Shown piece by piece: positions 9,124 to 15,089 of a DNA stretch of 24,270 nucleotides. Below the pieces are notes generated by a model. That model worked only from the letters and a program-made list of their open reading frames with translations. It was not told the origin of the DNA and ran no database searches. Made by a program: the position numbers and the translations under genes. The stretch is from CAYMUR01 sp964393615. Its GTDB lineage: Bacteria; Planctomycetota; Planctomycetia; Pirellulales; Pirellulaceae. The stretch spans positions 1-24,270 of the forward strand of contig CAYMUR010000081.1 in the NCBI GenBank assembly GCA_964393615.1, in the 5' to 3' direction. How positions within the stretch are numbered: the first letter of the stretch is position 1; every line of letters begins with the position of its first letter.

Positions 9124-9195
9124 GTATGCCGTTTCTTAGGCGATTCCGAGATCCAGGATCGTAGCAAAACAGTTCTCCTGTTTTGGGTTGGCACG

Positions 9196-9564
9196 GTGCT
9201 CTGTCGCAGGGACCGGCTCAAGGTCAATCGGGGAGCGATTGATCCGCAAGTTCGGGTTGACGTGAATGGTTGGGTTTTGGCTCGCCAGGCTGAAGGTGTA
9301 ACCGGTGAGGGGAATCAAAACGATTTAGTGTTACATTTTGGTTTAGGTCCATTTGATCAGGACGTGCCCGTCGAAGCGACATGGCCCAACGGTCAGGTGC
9401 AGGCTGTGTCCTCAACAGTCGATGCTACGATCACGGTTGAGAAGCAGGAATGCCTTGGCAGATCCCGTGACACCGAAAGGATGGGCAGTTTTAGGTCACC
9501 GCGGATGCTGAGTTGGAATGGAAAAAATTCCGACGCGATAGACATGGGGGGCGCACGCTTTTAG
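9196..9564 (+). pseudogene. ASPIC/UnbV domain fragment, CRTAC1-like gene remnant
   Basis: Residues translated from about 9226 to 9450 match the ASPIC/UnbV domain pattern: NRGAI near the start, then QVRVDVNG, then LVLHFGLGPFDQ, then VEATWPNGQVQ, then a closing strand TITVEK. This domain normally closes secreted FG-GAP repeat proteins of about 500 or more residues. Here the same frame hits a stop at 9115-9117, so nothing of the FG-GAP propeller remains. The usual IGA-R motif is altered to IDPQV. The frame after TITVEK continues for about 35 residues that fit no family. The only candidate start is GTG at 9196, without a ribosome site. I read this as a gene relic after a large deletion. A short intact protein is the less likely alternative. 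Confidence 0.72.
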
Positions 9565-9649
9565 GATAGGAATCGTTCCGAACCAGGTAGATCCCTGGGG
9601 GAAATCTCGGGTAATCGCGGAATGTAGAGTGCGTCTAAGAAACGGTTTC

Positions 9650-9678
9650 GCTGGGATGTAACTTAGCTGGGATGTAAC
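9650..9678. repeat. 13-bp direct repeat in the decayed region
   Basis: GCTGGGATGTAAC occurs at 9650-9662 and again at 9666-9678, separated by TTA. It lies between the two gene remnants and may mark local slippage or a deletion scar. Confidence 0.6.
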
Positions 9679-9786
9679 GAATAAGACTTTTCTGCGCCGG
9701 CTACAGAGAGCTGCTGGTGATGTAGTTCGCTTGTGTGTCGGGCTAGTGTCAGGTTTCGAAACCCTGTCGAGAACGGGCTTCTTCCA

Positions 9787-9960
9787 ATGAACCGTGATAG
9801 GACTTGTAAGTCGTCTTCAAGCGCAGTATCAACCACCGGTCAACGCCTTGTGTTGCCGAGGCGGGAGTTTCTGCAGGTCGGAGGATTGGGCTCGCTGTCG
9901 GTAACTCTGCCAGGGTTTGTGGCGACGCATTTCCCCAACCCGATGCACGTGTTTAGCTGA
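9787..9960 (+). pseudogene. DUF1501-like N-terminal stub with twin-arginine signal
   Basis: The 57-codon frame from the ATG at 9787 contains RREFLQVGGLGSLSVTLPGF at about residues 26-45. This matches the twin-arginine signal peptides that open planctomycete DUF1501 proteins (sulfatase-like proteins of roughly 400-500 residues). The frame stops 12 residues later at 9958-9960, where the catalytic-fold segment should follow. No continuation was recognised in any frame of the next few hundred bases. Assigning DUF1501, and not another Tat-exported family, rests on the style of the signal alone. Its position just after the ASPIC/UnbV relic suggests that both come from one deleted segment. Confidence 0.6.
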
Positions 9961-10343
9961 CTAGCACTCCTTCATTCCCACGCACCCACGTGGTAATGAG
10001 AAAAAGATGCGTGTGCGGAAAGAAACGTTGATTGAATAGCGGGGAGTGAGCGGCTCTGTCTTGGATGCGGCACTTCCATGTCTGTCGAGCGACTGAATTT
10101 CTAAACCACACCAGATACCGCTACGGACTGTCATTCAGCGTCTATTCCATCAGGCCAAGTTATGAATGTGTACATCCTCTTTCCCTCCGCAATCAGTGTG
10201 GATTCTTTTCATGTAGCGAGGAGGTATGGAAGCTGTGCCTCCACAAAGTAACTTCGGGCAGTCCATGTCCGGCTGTTAGTTTCTGACCTGCCAGTGCGTA
10301 CGCGCCTGCCACAAGGTCAATTCGTTTCAGCTGGTGCGCCTAA
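9961..10343. other. Noncoding or fully decayed stretch
   Basis: I translated both strands and found no recognisable domain, no sustained codon pattern and no ribosome site that decides a start. The short open frames here read as unordered, Cys/Ser/Arg-rich sequence. It is probably decayed coding DNA continuing from the two remnants. Confidence 0.5.
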
Positions 10344-10484
10344 TCATGCTCGCTGGTCTCCCTGAACGCCTTTGAGTGCACCCGGGTCGAGCCAGATGTC
10401 AGCACAGGTGGTGCAACGATCCACCACCACATCCCCTTCGTAGGTCTCGCGGGTCAACACTCTACCATCACCTGGACATTGCAT
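10344..10484 (-). CDS. zf-TFIIB zinc-ribbon microprotein (46 residues)
   Basis: A short minus-strand frame from the ATG at 10484 to the TGA at 10344-10346 encodes MQCPGDGRVLTRE, then GDVVVDRCTTCADIWLDPG, then ALKGVQGDQRA. It matches the zf-TFIIB family (CPxDG...L, then a G-x-x-x-D-R-C-x-x-C strand turn and WLDPGxL). Cys3, Cys24 and Cys27 are in place; the fourth usual ligand position carries Asp6, as in the CPxDG subgroup. Family members are small putative metal or nucleic-acid binding proteins with no defined reaction, and many are longer (about 70-100 residues). No Shine-Dalgarno site precedes the ATG. It could be an intact microprotein or a shortened remnant within the decayed region. The family match is strong; whether it is expressed is uncertain. 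Confidence 0.65.
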   Translation of the reverse strand: MQCPGDGRVLTRETYEGDVVVDRCTTCADIWLDPGALKGVQGDQRA

Positions 10485-10838
10485 GGCGATTCAAAGTCAG
10501 GTTCAAAGCTGGATCGACAAAGAATGAAGGGGCCGATCGTGTGGACCCCAAGCCGCTGCCATCCGTAAATACTTCCATCAAGTCAAGGTGGCATATAGGG
10601 GAAATGAAGTGAAATGCCACCAAATCATGTAGACCGTAACTAAAAAATCGCCGGCTTGTAATCGACAAAGCCAAACAGTTGTTGCAATTTGTTTGACAGG
10701 AACACTTTGCTAAATGTGCAACTGTCGCAGCATCGAAATCTGCGGTTGTCTATCTGCCTGGAGAAGTTTTGGCGGGTTTTTAGAAAAAAAAGAGGCGGCC
10801 GGTTTTGAGGGCGATTCCGGTTCTGGAAGCAACAGGTT
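10485..10838. other. Intergenic stretch, no gene supported
   Basis: No frame on either strand gave a recognisable protein. On the minus strand, just downstream of the groES paralog, a GC-rich segment (CCGGCCGCC) is followed by a run of eight T (around 10784-10792). It could act as a terminator for that gene, but I could not find a convincing stem. Confidence 0.4.
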
Positions 10839-11189
10839 TCACGGTTCGTCCATGGGTGCGCCTTCGGTCGCTGCAGCCGTATCTCGGCGAAAAACGGCCA
10901 CCACGTCACTGACCGGAATGACGAAAAGCTGGTTGTCAGGTTCGAAATCGACAGGAATCGAGTTTTTAGGGTGAAACAGGATTTTGTCATATTGTCGTAA
11001 GGGGACGTCGATGTCGTTTTCAACCTGGGTGGAAATAGCTACGATTCGCCCGGTTATCGTCGGAATTTCCGATTGGTCCGGCAAGGCAATCCCCCCCTTG
11101 GTCTCGCGTTTGGGTTCGTCCTTGCGCACTAGGACACGGGAACCAATTGGCTCAACATATTCCAATATCTGTTTGTGTGTTTTAGGCAT
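10839..11189 (-). CDS. Divergent GroES (Cpn10) paralog
   Basis: This is a 116-residue GroES-family protein. The core starts at about residue 16 (GSRVLVRKDEP), followed by the mobile-loop region (RETKGGIALPDQSEIPTITG), which contains the conserved GGI-L that contacts GroEL. The roof and C-terminal strands are QYDKILFHPKNSIPVDF and LFVIPVSDVVAVF. Known GroES forms a seven-subunit lid on GroEL in the cytoplasm. Compared with the usual length of about 95, it has an N-terminal extension of about 14 residues and a C-terminal tail of about 15 (DTAAATEGAPMDEP). No groEL is next to it, so it is likely a secondary, specialised copy. The ATG at 11189 has no Shine-Dalgarno site. A 12-bp inverted repeat 27 nt upstream may regulate it. 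Confidence 0.85.
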   Translation of the reverse strand: MPKTHKQILEYVEPIGSRVLVRKDEPKRETKGGIALPDQSEIPTITGRIVAISTQVENDIDVPLRQYDKILFHPKNSIPVDFEPDNQLFVIPVSDVVAVFRRDTAAATEGAPMDEP

Positions 11190-11529
11190 TTTTGGTTTTT
11201 TTGAAGGGATTTCTAGACGATTTCAAGGCCATTTTAGCCCTTGAAATCGTACTTGGCAGGTGGAGACTTGGCAATACAAGGTTCGATTTGGGAAGGTTTG
11301 TCCGGCTCTTGGGGAGAGTCAGTTTGTCGAAGAGAAGCCTACTTGGGCTTGTGTTTTGCTGTCAATTTGCCAGAATAATAGGACGGCCACGGTAGGTTCT
11401 GAGAGTTTTGTTTCAGGGCGAGATACCGTCCAATGTGTCTAGGGAAAAATGTGGCAAGTTCGACGGGACGGGGCACACATCAAATAATCTCCATAAAATT
11501 ATTACACAAAGGACTAGCGAGACTGCAAA
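11190..11529. other. Divergent regulatory region between the groES paralog and ctc
   Basis: These 340 nt must hold promoters for both divergent genes. The clear element is the inverted repeat at 11217-11250. A TAAAAT hexamer (5/6 match to a -10) occurs shortly before ctc but has no good -35. The open frames here are low-confidence and I reject them as genes. Confidence 0.5.
11217..11250. promoter_or_regulatory. Perfect 12-bp inverted repeat, possible operator
   Basis: ACGATTTCAAGG (11217-11228) and CCTTGAAATCGT (11239-11250) are exact reverse complements with a 10-nt spacer. The layout recalls CIRCE, the HrcA operator (9-bp arms, 9-nt spacer) often found upstream of groES, but the sequence is not CIRCE. 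No uridine run follows on either strand, so a terminator is unlikely. It sits 27 nt before the groES paralog start. Confidence 0.6.
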
Positions 11530-12168
11530 ATGCCAGAAAAATTGCAGGTGGATTTGCGTGAAGAAAGCGGAAAACGACACGCGAAACGATTGAGAGGCCG
11601 TGGTTTTACTCCAGCGATCCTTTACGGGCATGGTGAATCCTGTGTCAGTCTACGGATTGAAACGGGGGCGATAGCAAGTGCAATTCACCAAGGGACTCAA
11701 CTGGTTGAACTTCAGGGCAGTGCCAATGAAACCGCGCTCATCCGTGAAGTTCAGTGGGATGCCTTTGGCCAAGAGATATTGCATTTGGATCTGATTCGAG
11801 TGTCGGCCGACGAGATGATCGAAGCGAGTGTCGCGGTGGAATTGCGTGGACAAGCGCCGGGTGTCAATCAAGGTGGGGTTGTCGAACATTTGCAACATCA
11901 GGTTGCTATTCGTTGTCCTGCCACATCGTTGCCTGAAAAACTGGAACTGAACATTAATGCTCTGGAAATTGATGATGTGCTGACTGCGGCTGCACTGCAG
12001 CTTCCGGAAGGCGCTGAACTGATCACGCCTGCTGAACAAGTTTTTGCCCAGTGTGTGGAACCCAAGGCGGAACTCGAAGAAGACGAAACTGACATTTCGG
12101 TGGATGGGTTGGAGCCTGAAGTCATCGCCCGGAAAGAAGGGGCAAGCGACGACGAGCCTGATTCGTAA
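11530..12168 (+). CDS. rplY: Ribosomal protein L25, Ctc form
   Basis: A 212-residue L25/Ctc protein, which binds 5S rRNA in the large ribosomal subunit. The N-terminal L25 domain (about 1-92) starts with EKLQVDLREESGKRHAKRLRGRGFTPAILYG, the usual strand plus basic 5S-binding stretch, split here only for naming. The C-terminal TL5/Ctc domain (about 95-185) contains the expected VAVELRGQAPGVNQGGVVEH strand and the closing LPEGAELI strand. An acidic tail of about 25 residues ends the protein. It is first in the cluster leading to pth, rpsF, ssb, rplI and dnaB, with a 178-nt gap before pth. An AAAGGA motif lies about 17 nt upstream of the ATG, farther than usual. The Ctc form is known as a general stress protein in Bacillus; its role here is inferred to be ribosomal. 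Confidence 0.93.
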   Translation: MPEKLQVDLREESGKRHAKRLRGRGFTPAILYGHGESCVSLRIETGAIASAIHQGTQLVELQGSANETALIREVQWDAFGQEILHLDLIRVSADEMIEASVAVELRGQAPGVNQGGVVEHLQHQVAIRCPATSLPEKLELNINALEIDDVLTAAALQLPEGAELITPAEQVFAQCVEPKAELEEDETDISVDGLEPEVIARKEGASDDEPDS

Positions 12169-12239
12169 GGCATGCTGCTAGGCATTCCAGTTGAAAAAAC
12201 GTGAGTCAAAATGGTGAGGGTGTGAGTGTTTGGGGATCT

Positions 12240-12254
12240 ACGTCACGGTGACGT
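12240..12254. promoter_or_regulatory. 15-bp palindrome between ctc and pth
   Basis: ACGTCAC-G-GTGACGT is a perfect palindrome around a central G. It lies in the 178-nt spacer, 92 nt before the pth ATG. It could be an operator or an RNA hairpin; no regulator can be named. Confidence 0.4.
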
Positions 12255-12346
12255 GTGATCGGGACTTAAACGCTCTGTTGTAATAGTGTGAATTTTGACT
12301 GTGCAACATACCTGTAAATAAAGGTGTGGTTACCAAGGCAACAACG

Positions 12347-12922
12347 ATGAAACTCATTGTGGGCTTGGGGAACCCGGGGAGAAAATTTCAGGGGACTCGC
12401 CATAATATAGGATTTGATACGGTCGCGATTCTGGCTCAGCGGTTTGCAGCGGGCAAAGCGAAGAGTCGGTTTCAAGGAGAATTGTGGGAGGCGGATATTC
12501 GAGATCAGCGTTGCCTGCTGCTGTGTCCAAACACCTATATGAACTTGAGTGGTCGCAGCGTACGTCCAGTACAGGAATACTTTCGTATAGAACTCGATCA
12601 GCTACTGGTGATTTGCGACGATTTTCATTTGACAACAGGAAAGATTCGTTATCGTCCCAAGGGGTCCTCCGGTGGTCAAAAGGGGTTAGGTGATATTATT
12701 CAGTGCCTAGGTACGGATCAGGTGGCGCGATTACGCATTGGTGTTGGGCCGTTGCCAGACCGTTGGGACGCGGCTGATTTCGTGCTTTCGCGTTTTACCA
12801 ATGAAGAACAGGAATTGGTGGCAGGAACGGTTGATGCGGCGGCCAGCAGTGTCGAGACTTGGGTAGAGGACGGGATGGAAGAGTGTATGAATCGTTACAA
12901 TGGTGAGATTTTTAATCAGTAG
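12347..12922 (+). CDS. pth: Peptidyl-tRNA hydrolase
   Basis: A 191-residue enzyme that hydrolyses the ester bond in peptidyl-tRNAs released from stalled ribosomes and so recycles tRNA. The start at 12347 gives the canonical MKLIVGLGNPG; AAGG lies 8 nt upstream. An in-frame GTG at 12326 is less likely. Catalytic and binding residues are visible: Asn9 in GNPG, His19 in TRHNIGF, Asn66 in NTYMNLSG and Asp91 in CDDFHL. The later signature is GSSGGQKGL where many bacteria have GHNGL, a variant I recall from planctomycetes. Length is normal. It follows ctc, the usual neighbour in many bacteria. Confidence 0.95.
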   Translation: MKLIVGLGNPGRKFQGTRHNIGFDTVAILAQRFAAGKAKSRFQGELWEADIRDQRCLLLCPNTYMNLSGRSVRPVQEYFRIELDQLLVICDDFHLTTGKIRYRPKGSSGGQKGLGDIIQCLGTDQVARLRIGVGPLPDRWDAADFVLSRFTNEEQELVAGTVDAAASSVETWVEDGMEECMNRYNGEIFNQ

Positions 12923-13026
12923 ATAGACATCGTGGCAATCCAATCACCAATCAAGTGGGGCGTTCGGTTTGCTGTAAATCATTCGGTCGATTTAGTCAAG
13001 CAATAAGAAATATAGGAGTGAAAATT

Positions 13027-13473
13027 TTGGCAGAACACGTTTACGAAGGCATGTTCCTACTAGACTCTGGTCGCTTTTCGCGTGATGCGGCAGGAGTTTC
13101 GGGGCAAGTGACACAATTAATTGATAATTCGGGTGGTGAGCTGTTGGCGAGTCGTTTGTGGAACGAACAAAAACTTGCTTATCCCATCAATGGTCAGCGT
13201 AAGGGGACCTATTGGCTTACCTATTTTAGAATGGATAGTGCGTCATTGACAAAGCTAAATCGGGATACGCAGCTAAGTGACGTTGTTCACCGTAGCCTGA
13301 TTCTGAAGGTTGAACCGAGGTTGGTAGATGCCATGGTGGCGCATGCAAAGGGTACTGCGGTTTCCGAAGAGCCGGAGGCGGTAGAACAACAAACCCCGGA
13401 ATCGACTGCAGCAGGTACGGTGGCGGAAACAACGGAAACAGAGACACCGGAGACGAAGAGTAGTACTCCTTAA
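13027..13473 (+). CDS. rpsF: Ribosomal protein S6 (TTG start)
   Basis: A 148-residue S6 protein, which binds 16S rRNA in the small-subunit platform together with S18. The start is taken as TTG at 13027 because AGGAG (13014-13018) lies 8 nt upstream and the resulting N terminus, MAEHVYEGMFLLDS, matches the usual S6 start (x-YE-x-x-hydrophobic). In-frame GTG at 13018 overlaps the Shine-Dalgarno site and GTG/ATG codons farther upstream give unrelated residues. The fold runs to about residue 108 (VVHRSLILKVEPRLVDAM). A 40-residue Glu/Thr-rich tail (from about AVSEEPEA) extends beyond the family core. It lies 104 nt after pth and before ssb. Confidence 0.93.
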   Translation: MAEHVYEGMFLLDSGRFSRDAAGVSGQVTQLIDNSGGELLASRLWNEQKLAYPINGQRKGTYWLTYFRMDSASLTKLNRDTQLSDVVHRSLILKVEPRLVDAMVAHAKGTAVSEEPEAVEQQTPESTAAGTVAETTETETPETKSSTP

Positions 13474-13527
13474 CGTGGGTCGAAAGGAACTGTCAAGAAT
13501 CAGTGGCAGGACTTTCAGGCGGGTACT

Positions 13528-13561
13528 GATCACTGGCACGTCCCGATCACTGGCACGTCCC
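13528..13561. repeat. Tandem 17-bp duplication between rpsF and ssb
   Basis: GATCACTGGCACGTCCC occurs twice in direct succession (13528-13544 and 13545-13561), followed by a further GATC. It is an exact, recent-looking duplication just before the possible rpsF terminator. Confidence 0.9.
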
Positions 13562-13582
13562 GATCGGTGTTTTAGTTTTTTT
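13548..13582 (+). terminator. Possible intrinsic terminator after rpsF
   Basis: CACTGG (13548-13553) can pair as RNA with TCGGTG (13564-13569), two of the six pairs being G-U, and is followed directly by TTTTAGTTTTTTT. The uridine run is convincing and the stem is weak. Confidence 0.35.
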
Positions 13583-13602
13583 ACGACTGGCCATGCCATC
13601 TG

Positions 13603-13635
13603 TTGTCACTTTCGGTGGATTGTGGTAAATTACCA
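13603..13635 (+). promoter_or_regulatory. Possible ssb promoter with overlapping palindrome
   Basis: TTGTCA (13603-13608) and TAAATT (13626-13631) are spaced 17 bp, matching the sigma-70 hexamers at 5/6 and 4/6. The -10 lies inside TGGTAAATTACCA (13623-13635), a perfect 13-bp palindrome, which could be a repressor site. The ssb ATG is 65 nt downstream of the palindrome. Confidence 0.4.
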
Positions 13636-13700
13636 ACTACGGTACGTTTGTTCAGTTTCCGTTGTAAGTAATGGGGTGTGCAGCATAAAGGAGTGAGGGC

Positions 13701-14156
13701 ATGGCGAGTTATAACCGGGTGATTTTAATGGGAAATTTGACACGCGACATTGAATTGCGATATCTTCCCAGCGGCATGGCAGTAACGGACATTGGTTTGG
13801 CCGTTAATGATCGGCGCAAAAATCAGGCTGGCGAATGGGTTGATGAAACCACGTTCGTCGATGTGACCTTGTGGGGTCGTACCGCCGAAGTGGCTGGCGA
13901 GTATCTGAGCAAGGGATCACCAGTGTTAATTGAGGGGCGGTTGAAACTTGATACGTGGGAAACGGATGGGCAGAAACGGTCGAAACTAAAAGTCATTGGC
14001 GAACGAATGCGAATGCTTGGTGGGCGCGGCGGTGGCAGTGGTCGTCCGCAGTCCTCAGACGAAAACGAATACAATCAACCGGCTTCGGTGGCTGCATCTG
14101 AGAGTGTGGGACCGGGCCCTGGAGCGAGTGAACCGGGAGAAGACATCCCATTTTAG
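13701..14156 (+). CDS. ssb: Single-stranded DNA-binding protein
   Basis: A 151-residue SSB. The OB-fold covers about residues 1-107, from YNRVILMGNLTRDIELRY through TTFVDVTLWGRTAEVAGEYL to LIEGRLKLDTW. A Gly-rich linker follows, and the protein ends EDIPF, the acidic tip that recruits DNA repair and replication partners in known SSBs. AAAGGAG (13687-13693) lies 7 nt before the ATG, the best ribosome site in the window. It coats single-stranded DNA during replication, which fits the dnaB gene two genes downstream. It may have its own promoter. Confidence 0.96.
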   Translation: MASYNRVILMGNLTRDIELRYLPSGMAVTDIGLAVNDRRKNQAGEWVDETTFVDVTLWGRTAEVAGEYLSKGSPVLIEGRLKLDTWETDGQKRSKLKVIGERMRMLGGRGGGSGRPQSSDENEYNQPASVAASESVGPGPGASEPGEDIPF

Positions 14157-14273
14157 TGAAGGGTTGCTGGCTGGTCGTTCCTGTGGGGCGACCAATCGAA
14201 TCCATGTTATCGTATTGTGGGTTTAAGTTAACAGTTTGTTACCACCATTGGCGGTGTTATTTGAGGTGCGACG

Positions 14274-14822
14274 ATGTCTAAAACAAAATTAAAACGGCCA
14301 AGTGCTGGACGCCGAGCGAAGCGTCTTCCCACGGGACCCAACGGCGGTATTCAACTGTTGTTAATTCAGTCAGTGGAACACCTGGGAAAGCAGGGTGATG
14401 TGGTTGAGGTTAAATCAGGTTTTGCAAATAATTACCTGTTACCACAGGGATTGGCCACGGTGGCAACCGATCATCACCAAAGAATGGTCGAAAAGCATCG
14501 TGAGAAGTTGCTGGCAATTGAGCAGTCCCGAATGGCGAGCCTGCACCAATTGGCTGACACGGTGTCCAAGCAGAGTGTTACCATCGAAGCGAATGCGAAC
14601 GATGAAGGCCATCTCTATGGTAGCGTTGGTGCCCCGGAAATCGTTGCCTCTCTGAAACAACTGAATTTCACTTTCACGCAAGACCAGATTTTGCTGGAAG
14701 GTCCACTTAAGGAAGTCGGCTTGTACACGGTGAAGCTACAGGTTGCTTCTGAAATTGAAGCGGATCTCAAGGTTTGGGTTGTTCCGTCAGTTTCAGACGA
14801 TACACTCGCAGAATCGGTTTGA
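14274..14822 (+). CDS. rplI: Ribosomal protein L9 with basic N-terminal extension
   Basis: A 182-residue L9, a 23S rRNA-binding protein at the base of the L1 stalk. The conserved N-terminal domain begins only near residue 26 (IQLLLIQSVEHLGKQGDVVEV, then KSGFANNYLLPQGLA). The first 25 residues (MSKTKLKRPSAGRRAKRLP and onward) are a strongly basic extension absent from the usual protein of about 150 residues. The start is supported by GAGGTG (14263-14268) 5 nt upstream, so the extension is probably real. The helix linker and C-terminal domain (GHLYGSVGAPEIV) are normal. rpsR (S18), which often lies between ssb and rplI, is missing from the 117-nt gap. Confidence 0.95.
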   Translation: MSKTKLKRPSAGRRAKRLPTGPNGGIQLLLIQSVEHLGKQGDVVEVKSGFANNYLLPQGLATVATDHHQRMVEKHREKLLAIEQSRMASLHQLADTVSKQSVTIEANANDEGHLYGSVGAPEIVASLKQLNFTFTQDQILLEGPLKEVGLYTVKLQVASEIEADLKVWVVPSVSDDTLAESV

Positions 14823-14844
14823 ATTGAAGGGTGACAGCGGTTGA

Positions 14845-14876
14845 CCTGGGTGGGGAGCAATCAAGCCAAGCCCAGG
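14845..14876 (+). terminator. Weak terminator-like hairpin after rplI
   Basis: CCTGGG (14845-14850) can pair with CCCAGG (14871-14876) across a 20-nt loop, followed by GATTTGTGTTTTCTC. The loop is long and the T-run interrupted, so this is only suggestive. Confidence 0.25.
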
Positions 14877-15089
14877 GATTTGTGTTTTCTCTTGGACCCG
14901 TCGAGTCCGTGAGATTTTATGGCGTTTCTCCTTGACTTTGAAGTCTGATGTGACGGGGCGTCCCGAAAATTTCAGGGACTTTTACGGCAAGGCGGTCGTG
15001 GTGAAGGGTCTCCCCTTGCCAAGTCAGGCTGTACCAAGCACAATTCGACCTCCGCTGCTTCCTTTCCGCATCACGGAGGATCGTGTGCC

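Noticed and set aside
10065..10286. 73-codon plus frame in the decayed region
   Set aside because: Cys/Ser/Arg-rich unordered sequence, no start context and no family resemblance.
10541..10590. VDPKPLP reading as the body of the DUF1501 relic
   Set aside because: Only four or five residues resemble the DUF1501 DxKP motif and the frame around them does not fit.
11217..11250. CIRCE element
   Set aside because: Arms do not match TTAGCACTC/GAGTGCTAA; only position and geometry are similar.
11192..11593. Several short frames between the groES paralog and ctc
   Set aside because: They lie over the divergent promoter region and the inverted repeat and have no domain or ribosome site.
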